A DNA stretch of 64,000 nt from Centrapalus pauciflorus (GCA_020465985.1 JAANYP010006656.1:558001-622000), one strand, 5' to 3'; shown: positions 1-13,451, numbered from the stretch's first letter. The notes: a model not told the origin generated them from the letters alone. Made by a program: numbers and translations.

Positions 1-3000
1 AGCGAGACACATGGATTCTTTGAATCATGGGGCCATATTCTTAGCTTTACGGTGCAAGGCAATTCAGCAGCAGCTGTGGCTGTCATTGATGCAGATAGTT
101 GAGACTGTATTTGACTGATGATAGGGTGTCCGTTTTCGTTTGGATCATTGATTGGAGCACTTTGCCTATATTCAGATGCAGAAACCAAAGGAGCATGTGA
201 ATATAAATCCCATACACCTGGTCTTTCTGGATTCACCTGATTCATGTTGTATGGCATAACCAAAGAAGCCTCTGGAAAATCCCTATGAGTGTTTGCCGAC
301 TCAGATGCCAAAGATGTTAGCCCTGGGCCCCTATTACCAACTGGATATCCATGTGGAGTACCCCTAAGTGGAAATGCTGATGATGTGCCAGCTTGATTGT
401 GACCCATTAACCATCCTTGCATAAAAGGTAATCCCCAACGTACTTGCCTAATCTCGTCCGACGTATGCTGCTCTGAAGCATTTCCATCAAATAAATGTCG
501 ATCAGAAGATTCAAATAATCTGGTATTTAAGCCAACTGGTCCACTCTCATTCCACAGTTGTTGCCTTGAATCAACTCTTGAAGTTGGAGTGGAGAAGAGA
601 GGCAAGGGCATCAACGGTAATTCTGCTGCTAAACTTAGACGATCTATGCGATGCATATTTCCCATATATACAGCAGGAGGAGGGTAATGCAAATAGCCTA
701 AAGACGTCGCAGGGGCCATTGCGGAATCTGAAGAGTCAAGATCATTGACCTGCAAACCAGTTCAATTGTTTAAAAAAGCCGCGAAAAGTTTTTAATAAGC
801 CCAAACCAAAATGATGTTACCTCAGCAGTTAATAACAGCGGAGCGGAATGTGGATGGAAATGCACAGCACGGAGAGAACGCCTTGTCCTCAATATGATAG
901 CAGGTGACGAGGTCTCGCCTCCGCTGTTGTACTGCCATAAATACAGCTGAAATTGAAAAGCTACCGTCAATATAATGGCTATAAACTTTACAAAAACATA
1001 TCATCTAGCCAAAGAAAAAAGAAGAGTTAAAGGCCATAGAATAGCTACCAACTTTTTCAAATATTCCATTTCCACCTGGATCACTTTCACACACATTTAA
1101 TCACTAAAAAGTGCTCCATTTTGGTCTTTTCTTGGAAAAAATGACCATAACAAGGTTTAAATTGCCCACACATAGCGTTGAGATGAAAATCATATCACAC
1201 CATATACTATAGGAAGAAAAATCTATGCTTTTTAACCCAACGTATAACAATATATTCAAGTAGATAGTTACACCAAATATGATTATTACATATATTTAAG
1301 TTTTTAAAATGTGATGTTTTCATCTTAAACCAAATAAACTATTAAAGAAAATTTTAAAATCAAGCGCCTAAAAAGCACCTTAATAATATACAATTATTAA
1401 GTATCTTCTACAATTTTATTGAAGTATAATTTTCGAATTTGTTTGACATAAATGTGCAATATATTTGTCAAATCTCATGCAAAAAACATGTAGAAATAAT
1501 ATGGTGTGAAAAAAGAGAGAATTTTACTATTCACTTCATTTTAGTTGGCAAGTCGATATAAAGGTAGTTTACCCCTAAATTATTTTAAAAAACATAGTAA
1601 CCTTATAAAGTTCAACAATAACCAGCCAAGGATTGTTTTCACAAGCATGTTAAATCAGAGGATAAGTGTTTGCAAAATATATAATCGTATTATGTCCATT
1701 TTTTAAAACTCTTTAGGGGTATTATGATAATTTTCCGAAAGTATACCGATTATCAAATTGTAACACAAATTGTAAGTTTAACGGCCAAGTCTAAATCGGA
1801 AAAAAAAAGGTACAGTGACCTAGGTGGGGCATTTGAAATACTAATAGTGTTATTCCATGACCTTAACCCTTATAAAACCATAGTAAAGACGTGAAGGGAG
1901 TTAACTTGGTATCAACACCTTATGGCCAGCAGCAACTGCAAGCAGTTCTCCTTCAGCGTGGAATGCGATGGATGCAATAGGTCGATCTATGATGAACACA
2001 GATACATAGACATCAGATAAAACAAAATGACGTACATGTGTGCCCTCATACTTTCACATGCTAGCTATCATCTTTGTGCCTGGTGCAACTATTGTATGTA
2101 AGGATGTAATCTATTGAAATGTATCCTATTGGATGTTTCATGTTTGGATGATTGTTTTCAAAGTGACTATTACATGTTTGGTGTTTGGATGTTTAAAGAT
2201 GGGGATGGTCAGAAAATATGAATTAGAATCAGATGATTGATTGCTGAAAGATAGGGATGGTTAGGAAATTTCATATTTATCTCATATAATCAGTTTTCTA
2301 TTTTGACCCTAAAAATAATCAGAAAATCATAATCATAATTGGTTTACCAAACACTCAAACTTGATTTCTGTTTAAACAAACGCCCCCTAAATGGTAAACG
2401 CTCTGACATATCTATTTGCTCGCTAAATTAGGGATCAAGCCCACTACTCAATTAGGAAGGGTAAAAGAATGTTTAGAAATTACAAAAATCACGGGATCCT
2501 ATGCATTCTGATGTATTTGCATTCCATAAGCGAACTTCATGGTCCAAGCTTCCACTTGCGAGTATCTCTGGACGCAGCGGGTGGAATCTAACCTGTAAAA
2601 CGAACACCGTCACATTAACACATCCACGTAAGTACACCAAAAGTTGAAGCTAGAAAAATGCATCCGTCAATGGAACTAAAATTTATCACCCGAAAGAGAA
2701 ATAATATCTCAGTTAATAGTTTTCATTTATAGTACAGCTACTGCCTAGATATGTAACAAGGAACTAAAATAGTTGGTCATTCTGTCATAAATTCAATAAA
2801 CAAGCTACAAGCAAAATAATCACAAACGGGAGTTATTGCATTTGTATCTTACCACCCAAGGTGTTCTTCGATGTCCACTCAAAACCTTCTTACATTTCCC
2901 AGTTTGGCAGTCAACTATTTTGACAGTATGATCACCGCTGTCAACACCAAAAAAAGCAACTTCAATGAAGACTAAGAAAGGCAGCTAGCAATAAAACAAA

Positions 3001-4619
3001 GACAACCAACAACATACTGAGTAGAAGCAAGAATTTTCCCATCTGGACTAAACGCTGCTGCAATAGTTGACCTCGGTGAAGGCATTAATGAACAATACTT
3101 GGCTGATAAACACTGCAAGGACTCGGCCTCCACCCTAAAAACACAGGTAATTTGGAAAATTGATATGGCTGTATGTTTACTTCTTTTAGTTCAAATCAAA
3201 TGACAAATGTATGAGCAACAAAAAAGAGCTCAGATCAATGTCTGTACCATGAAAGAAGTTCACGCCTTGAATCCCTTGCACTTTCACTTTTTGGCTTAAC
3301 AAATGACCGAAGATCATGCTCAGAAGTTCCACCCCCCTGCCTTCTTGGCAAATACTTTTTTATTCTTGGAGCTATCTCTCTCCTTTCCAACATTTGGAGC
3401 ACATTCCGACTACTGAAAAGTTGTTTTTGTGAGTTGGCTACTATCCAACAATTTTGTGTAAGCTTTGAACATTAAGACTATAATTCATTTGTTTCAAAGT
3501 TCAAACACATAGTAGTATGCAAACCTAAAAGAAATAAAAACATATAAAAACAACAATGAGCAAAACTAATGATAAATAAAAAAGATGTATCCATTGGCTG
3601 ACTTGACAATGCAACTGCACACATCCAATTGAGACTATTCCAGGCTTCCAGCAAACAAACAAGTCGAAAAAGACAGATAATTAAAATCAAGAACAAATTA
3701 AAAAAAGGGCAGTGGTCACAAATCATGTATGTTGAACAGGTGTAACATGGGGTATACTTGCATCACTTTTAAGAATATAAAATTCTAATTTGTCCAATGC
3801 ATCACCGATGGAGTTACAGACATCAAAATTCTTAACAATAAACCAAGGCATGCACAATATAGGGGCTGTTTCTGTGTGAGGGTTTGGGTATGCTATATTG
3901 CATTACTATCCTAGTAATTGAAGATCTAATTACATAAGTCGCAAAAATCACTTTGAAAAAATACATCCAAACACTCCTTGTAAAGACTAGCTGGCCATGA
4001 ATAACAATGGAAGTACATACTCCAGCTAGCAAAAACCTCCTACCTTTCCTGGTTGCAGAAGATAAAAGGCAAATCAGACCACCAAATTACATCAACATAT
4101 CCATTTAAAATGTGTAAACTGGTTAGAATTCAAATCTTTGATTATTTAGGGTAAAAATATTAGATTTAAATACTTTTTTTCAGATAGATGTACAAATGCT
4201 TGACAACCTATTAACTGATCTAATTTTGGAAGTTGCAATAATCACTTTGAAAAAGAACATCCAGACACCTCTTATAAAGATCTGCCTGAATTTCAAAGAA
4301 TAACAATGGAAGCACATACTCCAACTAAAAAACATGACTGCCTTTCAAATTGCACAAGATCAAAGCAAATCAAAGTAATCAAATACCTAAATCATATCAA
4401 GAAGTCAATTTTCCATATCCTTCCATCAACTACTCAATTAAAATATCTAAATTCAGCATCAATCAATCGAGATTCATAAATTACACATCAAGAAAACAAA
4501 ATCATTGAATTAGAATTAGAATTAGAATTAAGCATGAATAGACAGACAATTAAATCTCACTTTTGATGAACTCGTGAAGGCGAAGATGAAAGATCATCTA
4601 CGTATGAACTTGTCTTCAT
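1..4619 (-). CDS. AMBRA1-like WD40-repeat protein, 3' part cut by window edge
   Basis: Minus-strand coding exons read from GT-AG borders with continuous phase: 4561-4619 (start codon), 3248-3412, 3018-3134, 2853-2937, 2493-2592, 1919-1986, 821-946 and <1-749, giving about 489 residues before the edge. After a Ser-rich start (MKTSSYVDDLSSSPSRVHQ) comes a block with RRQGGGTSEHDLRSF, then WD40 repeats with typical strand motifs: FSPDGKILAST, DHTVKIVDCQTGKC, HPLRPEILASGSLDHEVRLW and FHAEGELLAVAAGHK, followed by LYLWQYN. The last exon is long, polar and low in complexity, as in plant homologues of At5g43930/At1g04140. Animal AMBRA1 is a DDB1-CUL4 substrate receptor and autophagy regulator; that the plant protein does the same is inference. 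The gene lies head-to-tail with the WDR26-like gene. The family call is firm, the cellular role uncertain. Confidence 0.85.
2086..2396. repeat. Probable MITE-like insertion in AMBRA1-like intron
   Basis: Lies in the intron between exons 1919-1986 and 2493-2592. The right end carries TTTACCAAACACTCAAAC and AACAAACGCCCCC, the kind of 'not accommodating hAT' end seen in many plant MITEs. The left part has repeated GTTTGGATG words. A similar stretch with TCAAACACTCAAATG occurs in the last intron of the WDR26-like gene (about 8430-8740). Borders and target duplication were not resolved. Confidence 0.35.
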
Positions 4620-4950
4620 GATATCCATTCATATATCTCAAATTTGAAGAGGGTTCTTTATTTAACAAGTATCAGACAAGGAACAGATAAATCGGAGCCA
4701 TAGAAACCCTTGGTCATAAAAGTCGATCTCTCTCGGTTTCTCTGTATGATTGGATTTATGAAATGAAGTTATGATTAGAGAAACCCTAGCGAGCGAGAGC
4801 GAGAGCAAGAGAGGTGAATCCGGGACGATGTCTGAATCATGTGCAACCAAGTTATAATGGCGACATATCAACTAGAGTCAAATAATATAATATATGACAT
4901 TAAATATTAAATAAACTAGAATAATCCACAAATTAACAAAAGCTCGAAAC

Positions 4951-5475
4951 TAGGAATGGTAATAAGAATTGGTTATTTCGTCTCTGATTAAAAGGTCCAC
5001 GAGGGCTTAACGAGTATCCTTGTCGGGTAGACAAGAAAAATCACAGATTTTCATGAAACCTGTTTATATTAAACGGTTAATTAAATGGTAAATCATTATT
5101 GTTGGGATCATCATTTAACGTAAACGAGTAAACTTCGTTATGATTCAAACAAAACAGGATACAAAAATGATTAAAATTAAAAAAAATAATTATAAATTTG
5201 ATTAATAACTATACAAATGTGTGTAGAAACAAACAAAGTACTCGTTATCATGTAATATTTTATATTTGCAGTATAAAAGATAGATAAAAACACTTATTAT
5301 TGTATAAAAAGTAAGCACATATTTAAATGGTTAATCGAGATTTTAATCGAGGATGATAATCAGGTAATCGGGACATGTTTGATTACTCTCATCCCCGCCC
5401 TAAACTCTTAAAACAATTGGGTTCGGGAAAACCCGTCTCGTTTAGATCGTTTTCGGGTTTTTTTTGTCATCCCTA
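4951..5475. mobile_element. hAT-type non-autonomous element, family copy 1
   Basis: The left end is TAGGAATGGTAATAAG and the right end TTTTTGTCATCCCTA, imperfect inverted repeats. The flanking 8-mers CTCGAAAC (4943-4950) and CTCAAAGC (5476-5483) agree at six of eight bases, consistent with a decayed 8-bp target duplication of the hAT superfamily. The inside holds GGTTCGGGAAAACCCGTCTC-like text that recurs in the elements at 50993-51531 and 53490-53956. No transposase is visible. Confidence 0.65.
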
Positions 5476-5639
5476 CTCAAAGCAATACAAAATGAAAATA
5501 AATACAAGAATTATTTTCTATAAATAATTCATTAATGGCTATCCAATAACTCTCAGCTTTTCATATGATCAACATTTTCGTAATCTTTATATTCATTATC
5601 GTCATTGTATGATGTCTATAAATAGTTGACATGTATCAC

Positions 5640-5760
5640 CCAAAAATATATGAAAATAAGAATTCTCCTTATATTGCAAATGTATCAATAACATAGTATT
5701 TTAGATTTGATTATATTATAATTTACAACACGTTATCAACACGAGACTCTTTGAAAATCA
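5640..5760 (+). repeat. Copia-like LTR end / leader motif (remnant)
   Basis: The text ACAACACGTTATCAACACGA at about 5726-5745 resembles the conserved junction after the 5' LTR of a common plant Copia group, where it precedes gag. Upstream is TGTATCACCCAAAAATATATG, but no gag or pol reading frame follows. Recognition is by motif only, so this is at best a truncated remnant. Confidence 0.3.
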
Positions 5761-6929
5761 TCGATTCTAGACATACAATTAAATATGCATGTGTATGATT
5801 AATTATATTCTTTTAAAAAATTTAATATATATATATATACACACACGCACATATTAATTTAAGAACTTTTTTGTCACTTAATGGTATTGGCACTATGTCA
5901 AATTTGTTTTTCAACCAACGTTACTCGTACTAAATTATGTCTCAAAAAAATCGGTATCATCCGGTTCGGACCCCTAGAATATATTAACATCAATCATTAA
6001 TAAAAATAACAACATTTAGACTTACAATACATTCATAATACAAATCTTTTGTACTAAACGTGCTAAAACAATTTATTTTGAAACTAACTTACTACTCGGT
6101 ATATAAAATCAGAATACGATATACAATCATAAACCCCAATAATAAATATGTCTTTTACAACCCGATGAGTTAATAAATTATTTATTCAACATATATTTCA
6201 TGTCTTAAGTTCATCAATCAAGAGTTCATTTGACACATCATGCTCATAGCAGATCATATGTACTATTTCATTGAAATTGTTAGACACGTATATGATCGAA
6301 GATGTTAAAAATAATACTAATAGAACTACATTGGGATCAACCCCACACATGAGCTACTGGTGATTTTACTTCGTTCATGGTTTACATCAGAGTTAAACTT
6401 ATGCATACTCAGTAGCATGTCAAACAAACTATTCATGTTAAAACATGTCAATAGACTCCATCATGCAATAGAATATCAAAAGAATGATATTGAGCAGTCA
6501 TATAACTTATTCATGTTTAATACATGTCAATAATTTATTGTATGAAAGCAACATATCACGTAAAACATGTTATTAAATCAATAAGATCATATGATATGGT
6601 TAAAGGATCATAAATCAAGGAAACAAGTCTCAGTGTAATAAAATTATATGCACCAATAGTAATATATTAGACACAATATGTGGTCAAATGTTTGTTCAAT
6701 GTTAGGTACTTGAACATTTGCTAACTCCCTAGATTATCCCTAGAGTTAAAACATATTGTCGTATTAATCTCAGAATTGGCTTTATCGTCCAATGATGCAC
6801 GTTATGTCTCTTACAGTCTTTTGTTAAGATATATTGGTCAAATGTATCTCATATGACCTGCATTATCATAATATATTGTTTTATAAGCTTAGGTGTCAAA
6901 ATCTTGAATTTATTGTATAACAACACCAT

Positions 6930-7210
6930 AAGTCAACTAATAAAGGCACAAGTCGAGTAGCATAGGACCAAGTCGAGTTATTAAGGCGATAAGGCCCCAA
7001 GTTGGGTTCCTATTGACTTGACATCACACGCTAAAGAGGACAAGTTGCATGCAAAAGAACCCATGTCGAATGATATCAGGTTCTTGTTGAATCCTTCATG
7101 ACTTGACGTCGGGTCCTTAAGGTGCAAGTCGAGTCATTCAGGATGCGATGTCAAGTGTAAAAAGGTTAAGTCATGTCTATATGACTTGACATTGAGTGCT
7201 TGTGTCACCT
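6930..7210. repeat. Degenerate AAGTCGAGT / GACTTGACAT repeat region
   Basis: Within about 280 bases the words CAAGTCGAGT, AAGTTGGGTTC, GACTTGACAT, GACTTGACGTC and GATGTCAAGT recur on both strands at irregular spacing. Base composition is less AT-rich than the flanks. No open reading frame explains it. It may be a decayed tandem repeat or part of an old transposon. Confidence 0.4.
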
Positions 7211-8156
7211 GCCTTTCTGCACCTACACTTTGACAATTGTTGAACCTTTTCACCAGACACGTTTTTATGCATAATGAGAGCTCGAAATCAAGTACAAAAC
7301 ACTTATAATCACTTTTAAATTTTGTCGTTAACTTTACAACATGTTCGTGCCAAGAATGACCAATCTAGCAATAATAAGTTGGAACTCGTGGGAGTCGAAA
7401 TTGGGACCTCATATGTAAAATCCTAGCTCAACCTAAGTCATCCTTATGAGAGGGGTTTTAATCTTATAAGTTGTTTTAACCAATAATAGTTACACATGAC
7501 ATTAAATATGGAAAAAAAAAATATAAAACTTCATTCTCTTTTACATGTTTTTAATGTATACAGTATATCCGGATGTCTTCGATACAATAACCAGATTAGA
7601 ATTAGTTGTTCTATGGCCATATAATTTTGACAACGATGGTTTTAGGAGGTCAAAATGTAATAGATTAAACTTGTAAGAGATAGTTTTGTGACAACTTTGT
7701 AAAGAAATAAACTTGTGTATAAGAGTCAAAGGCTTTAAGCGTTTACTTGGGGTTTGCATGACTTATGTATAGATGCTATTAGGGTTTTGCATGTAAACTC
7801 TTAAGAATACTCTGAATCATTCATACGAAATATAGGTTCCTTTGTGGTCTTCATATTGTTCTTCATTGTTCTTGAGATATCCATACATGTTTGCTTGATT
7901 GCGTCATATCTGGGAATCACAGAGTATGTAGAGCTTGGGTTGGAAGCAATTAATTGATAGTGAATCATGTAACTAATTCCTTGACTACACAACAGAAAGA
8001 TGCAGCAAACTAGAAATGGCTACTTTACAACGAATACAAAAACCAAAGTCAAAACAGATGAATCATGGATGCACAAAATACTATGTAGCAACAGAACCAT
8101 CAAGAAAACCAAAATATATTTTTGACCAAGTAACTACAAGTTATGGTTACATATCC

Positions 8157-11100
8157 TTATATGAGCTTCTTTGAATGCATATTCTCTGATCGATTTGGCC
8201 CCCATATGCGAATAGTTTGATCGTCGCTAGCGGATGCTAGCATTTGGTGTCTTTTGGGATTCCAGCTCACACAGTTTACAGTCATTAAATGGCCAGAGAG
8301 CACCTCTATCGGATCAGAACCACGTCGATTCCAAATATACACCTGCCATGACAAAAAGGAGAATAATTAAGCACACATTGACAAATAGCTATATTGTGTG
8401 TGGTTTCATTAGAGAACCTACTAATTAAGGGGATGTTTGAATATGTGTTTCCAATGTGATTAGTACGCCTTAAATTTGGAATTAGAATAAGACAATCACT
8501 TGATTCAAGTTAGCGGTGATTAGGAAATTTTATCTTTATCTTGGTAAATCCTGGCCTATATCTCCAAATTCAATAATTTCAACCCTGAATAATCCACATC
8601 AAAATCAGTTTCAACCTCAAATGTGATTATTTTGACTTCCAAATGTAATAATCACATTTAGTGTTCATCAAACACTCAAATGTATTTTGGGTAATGAATA
8701 ATCCAAACAAAAGCAATCAAGAGGCTGTTTAAAAGAACCGTTTGTAGTAGAACTTGAAAACAGACTGATCAGGAACCAGAGTTTTTTCTGTATTCCTCTG
8801 GATCACTGTCCACATAGCGTAAGATCGTGAATCGCTATATTTGTTTTTCCTGTTTTCTTCTTTCCAAGTCGGCAACGAAATACAAGCATACTTGATATAA
8901 AATAGGGGGAGGGAAGTTAATTTTACACTTGAGTACAGACATAGTATACCTGTGAATTCTCGCTGCCACTGGCAATAAAAGCACTATTGACCCCACCAAA
9001 GCATGATCGTATCACGTATTTGTGTTGCTTATGACCCTTATATCTCAACGGCTTTTCCCAGGACCCTTCAACATCCCACATATGGATCTCTTGGCTGTTG
9101 AGGTTGACAATCAAATACTTGCTATCCCCTGAAACAGAAAGAGATGTGATAGGATGCTCTTCAGAGATGACTCGTTCAGCATTCGTGCACACATTTAGGA
9201 TCCGAATATCCTTATCTGAAAAAATGCTAATGAGATTTTCTCCATTTGGAGTAACAGCAAGATCTAACACCTTAGGCATCCTTGTTCCTCTCCATGCCCT
9301 GATCTCATTGCCTTCACAATCCCACATGCATATGCCCTTCTTAGGGTCAGAACTGCCACAGACGAGTCGCTTTGAGTCTGGGAACCAAGCACACGAGCTA
9401 ACAAGGAAGCCACTGTCACCAAATGTGTGCTTACATGTACCTGTTTCCACATCCCAAAGCCTAAGGACTTCCGAGTTGCCACATGTTAGCAGCATCGTGT
9501 CATCAGGGCTCCAGGTCACAAATGAAACTGGATTTTGGTGACTGCTTAGCGTATGTTTCATAATTAACTGGCAATCTTCTTCTAGTACCTGCAGCAAAAC
9601 TTACATGAATAGGATTCATAAAAAAGATCATCTTTGATTCTCCCTCTCCTTCATTTTCTGCTTACTTCTATCAAGATTTGTCACATGGAAACAAGAAAGA
9701 AAATAGTAAGGTGGCTAGACAAATAGAAGAAGTTAACACCATATCTAGATAATCAATGCATAATAGAAGGACCAGTCTCCAAGATGATCATTGATCGGGA
9801 ATGCAGTTAACGACTTAATGTGCAGGGACCAGATGCTTGGGATAACCAGAAGATGAAAAATTTTAAGATTCAACAGAATCATGAACATTCAATTCCCTAA
9901 AGAAGAATAAGTTCAGTGTCAGAAATTCAACATCCTAAAGCCTTTTTAGGTTATCACATTGATGTTCCTGTCCAATGGTTGTAGAATGTTAAAATATTGC
10001 AATAAATCAACAATTCTACACTTTGCCAGATTGGTCTGAAGTCTGAACAGTCAAACTGAACACGTATGTCTCACCTGAATTGGCAGTTGGAGGCACTCAA
10101 GCCACTATGAGATTAAGTGCCCAACTCCCTTGTTGTGCATAGTTAAGTGGTTTAACTTTCCTGAACAATGGAACAGACAAGTGAATGTTATGGATTACAA
10201 TCAGTCTCCTATTTCTGGTGCATGACAGAAGATAATATAAAAGAACATTATTACACATGCATATCTCATCCCCAGTGTTTTTAACATTTCATTACATTTG
10301 CTTCATAGACATGGTGAAAGATGTGCCCCAACAAGGAAGCATCTACATAAAGTTTCAAGTAATGATGAATGAAGAAGAAATATGCTTCTTTCAAACTACT
10401 ATTTTGGAAATTGAGCATAGAAAGGTGACATATTTAACACCTATCAAAAGATCAAGGAATAGTTTACATATGTTGTGTGGTAACAAACCTTGCTATTATT
10501 CAGAATAATAGGCATAATGATCATATATACTGACATAATTTGGTTAAGGCATAATGTGAGTTGGGAATCAAGTTCTTGGTGATAAGAAATAATTTCAAAG
10601 CTGTGATAAAAAAGTAACACACAAAAAATTAGGGCAAACTACAAAAGCAGCATTCCCATCTACCAAAGATAACGTCCTGCCCAAAAAACACAAGGATTTT
10701 GTATTCACGCATCGTCTGCATAAATGTTGGACAAATAGATAATGGACACAGTGTATGTCCATCTAAGCAACAGACAGTGAAAATTTACCGTACACCTACT
10801 CATCAATGGCAAACAGATCAATCTTGGATCCTATTATGTTGGACCCTGATAGGCTGTTTGACTCTATTTTGTCCTAACCGTATCTTGTTGATGACATTAT
10901 TGATGTATCCAAGTGAGGCTGTTCACACAACTCCTTGCAGTATGGATGCATTACGTAGAAAAAGATAGGAACACATTTACTGTTTAAATAAGGAACACAT
11001 AGCTGAATTCCACATGACAACTTGCTGGAAATGCTTTTTTCGAGATCATGTCATTAGCCTATATTCACATTGTTACACAAAGGGAAGTTGACAGTAGATT

Positions 11101-13353
11101 GCTGCAAAGCATTGCGCCAGAGCTTTTACCCTAGGCTTCTTCATGGGTCCATAAGACAATTGGTATATCAGGATTACTTACTTCTTCACATGAATACGCC
11201 AAAAACTAAAATCTGATAAAATGACAGATTATCATGTTGGTTTTGTAAGTTCACTTGTTTCATTCTTGAATCTTGGATATCATAGAGTTGGTGTAAAATA
11301 GAAAATCCATAGTTCTGACTGACATGAAAATTTCAATACACATGGTTCATTGATCAACCACTACTTGATACCTTTGCAATTCAATGTCAGTGAAAATTGC
11401 TTACCAAGGCTACTGTGTAAATAAACTACAGATTCTCAATAGAACAAACACTGACCTACATGTCAACAGAACATATAAACAATTTGCTTCAGTAAACACT
11501 AAACACAGATAATGATAAGTATCTAGAAAAATCATCCTTCATCGCCACACAAGTATCATGTGAAAACAATAAAAATTTCCTTATAATCTATGTTCCAAAA
11601 TGAGAGGGCAGCCAGTTGTAATGATATCAACAAAAAGTAAATCAGGAATGTGCCCCATCATTCAGAGAACAAATTTACTTTTTATAGTGATTAAATAAGG
11701 AATTTTATTTATTTTCTACTTGCTTTTATATGTAACCCACAAAATAGACATATTGTACAAATTGAATCTCTAGAGTATCAATCTTGTCAATGACAAATAT
11801 TTACCTTCCATACAATGGCTGTACAATCACTTGATGAAGATGCTAAATAGTTTCCATTGTTAGAGAATTGAACGAACCACACTTCGTTCTTGTGAGCGGA
11901 CAAAATCTGCAATAATTATAAAAGGTTACTCCATCCATCGGTACATTAAAAAATCACCAAAAACACGGACGTAAAACTTGAAGAATTTACAAATGACATT
12001 AAAATAAATAGATTTGAATATAATTATTAATAAATAGATCACCATAGGTTGAACTTGTCACAATGTTATTAAAGGCCTGCGCCCAGCGACTAAGTCCCTC
12101 AGGCCAGGCCATTTCAGGCTTGGCGCCTTTAAGATGTTCAGGAGCGCCTTGTACGACTAGTCCTAGGGAGTTAGGCGAGAGTCGAGGGCCTTGTTTCATA
12201 AACATCTATTAGGATTTTAAGACATAAAACATAGTTTGCATGATCAATTATACCCCCAGAAAACATCAAAGCTTGCCTATTAGAAGGTTGACTTCGGTCT
12301 TCTGGTTTGCCTTACGCAATCTTTTGGAACATTTTACTTTGTTTGCCACTACTAATAATTATGGAATGAGGTAATGTATTTGATATTATATCTATAATTC
12401 TACATAATATGCTTTCATTTTGTCTTTATGGTAACATTGTCATGTAAAGTATTTTCTAAATTTAGTTGGTTCACTTCGCTCGGGCCCTCGCCTTTTTGCG
12501 CCTCTCGACTTAGTTCCTAATCAAGGCATGTTGCCTTGAGTGCGACTTTCGCTTTTAATAACATTGACTTGTCATGATAATTAGAATACACATAAAATGG
12601 GGACCATTCAAGAAAAATTAAATGGGAAGTAAATTTGCATAATTTTCTATCATAAAGTTAACTGAAGTAGGACATGCAGACTTCAGAAGTGAATTCACAC
12701 ACCTGAACAGTTTCTGTAGGGATCTGATCCCGGCCACAATGATGGTCCTTATAGATTGATACTGGATCGAGAGAATTATGGTAGATGCATGAATCAATTT
12801 GGGAACCTACCACCTTTTCAACCAGATGTTCCAATCTTCTATCAGGCAAGGTGATTGGTGGTGGAAGCAATTTTTCCAATTCATTTATTAAATTTCTCCT
12901 CAAATCTTGACAAAAACCATCGTTGTGAACTTTATTCAAACCTAACTCCCCAAGTGAAAACAAACAAAAAGCAAGCTTGTGCACTTTCTCTCTGCCCACT
13001 TGCAATTTGGAAATTTGTTTACGCAAAAGGGACAGTGCTAAAGAATCATCCCCTCGATCTAAACACTCCAACATGCATTGTCGGGAAACAAGGAACAAAG
13101 CTGCGTCCCTTTGTTCATCCGTCAACTCCTTGATCCGATAAAGGCTATCAATACAGCCCTTCCAATCAGCACCAATAATTAATGATTCAAGCAACTTAAA
13201 TTCCACCGATTTGCATGAAATACCAGACTCCAATTCCAAACAAGCTGCAGATTTCTCATAACCTAACGAATATAGACACTGAATAAGGATCCTTACAAAT
13301 TCATGTCGTTTTATTAACCCTTTTGATCCAATCATTGTCGGTAGATTCTCCAT
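8157..13353 (-). CDS. WDR26-like LisH/CTLH/WD40 protein (GID7-like)
   Basis: Four coding exons on the minus strand: 12703-13353 (start), 11805-11906, 8950-9588 and 8157-8342 (stop), 525 aa, phases all consistent. The N terminus (about 10-105) carries LisH and CTLH helices (RHEFVRILIQCLYSLGYEKS; LLESLIIGADWKGCIDSL). WD40 repeats follow: ILSAHKNEVWFVQFSNNGNY, LSSHQNPVSFVTWSPDDTML with VLRLWDVETG, RLVCGSSDPKKGICMWDCEG, a divergent middle, and a last repeat SWNPKRHQMLASASDDQTIR with IW. WDR26/GID7 proteins are subunits of the CTLH/GID ubiquitin ligase, where LisH-CTLH mediates assembly. The Arabidopsis homologues I recall are At5g08560 and At5g43920. Synteny favours the latter (inference). Intron 1 (11907-12702) carries a hAT MITE, and a leader intron lies upstream of the start. 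Confidence 0.92.
8429..8740. repeat. MITE-like sequence in last intron of WDR26-like gene
   Basis: The left side reads GGGGATGTTTGAATATGTG, and the right side has CATCAAACACTCAAATG and AATCCAAACAAAAGC. The inside repeats the words AATGTGATTA and AATCACATT in opposite orientation (near 8452 and 8648), so part of it can fold back. It resembles the insertion in the AMBRA1-like intron near 2086-2396. Exact ends were not determined. Confidence 0.35.
9589..11804 (-). other. Large intron 2 of WDR26-like gene
   Basis: A 2.2-kb intron between exons 11805-11906 and 8950-9588. The donor GTAAATATT and the acceptor TTTTGCTGCAG are clear on the minus strand. Short ORFs inside (10257-10508, 10699-10968) have no recognisable protein features and are treated as chance. 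No transposon with clear ends was seen. Confidence 0.7.
12053..12574. mobile_element. hAT-type MITE with perfect 8-bp TSD
   Basis: The element proper is 12061-12566 (506 bp). Its left end CAATGTTATTAAAGGC and the reverse complement of its right end (CAATGTTATTAAAAGC) match at 15 of 16 bases. It is flanked on both sides by ACTTGTCA (12053-12060 and 12567-12574), a perfect 8-bp target duplication typical of hAT. The inside is GC-richer than the surroundings (GGCTTGGCGCC, GGGCCCTCGCC) and has no transposase. It sits in intron 1 of the WDR26-like gene. Confidence 0.85.
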
Positions 13354-13451
13354 AAATGAACGAGTTTTGATGCTCCAAGATTCTCATATCTTCCCGTTAC
13401 CATTTACCAAAACACTTCTCAACCCAACTGTTGTCATTATGACACAGAGAA

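Larger units (their letters stand above)
4620..8156. other. Intergenic: AMBRA1-like promoter side and WDR26-like 3' flank
   Basis: No gene model is supported here. The first 250 bases upstream of the AMBRA1-like start codon (4620-4870) are its leader and proximal promoter side, and end in a GA-rich run (GAGCGAGAGCGAGAGC at 4791-4806). The rest is AT-rich and holds a hAT-type element (4951-5475), a Copia-like leader motif near 5723-5750, and a degenerate repeat rich in the word AAGTCGAGT (6930-7200). Short ORFs here show no family resemblance. Confidence 0.6.

Noticed and set aside
9098..9541. 147-codon plus-strand ORF
   Set aside because: It lies opposite WDR26-like exon 3, which has clear WD40 motifs; it is an antisense shadow.
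10257..10968. Two ORFs (83 and 89 codons) in WDR26-like intron 2
   Set aside because: Antisense to the gene, inside an intron, without protein features.
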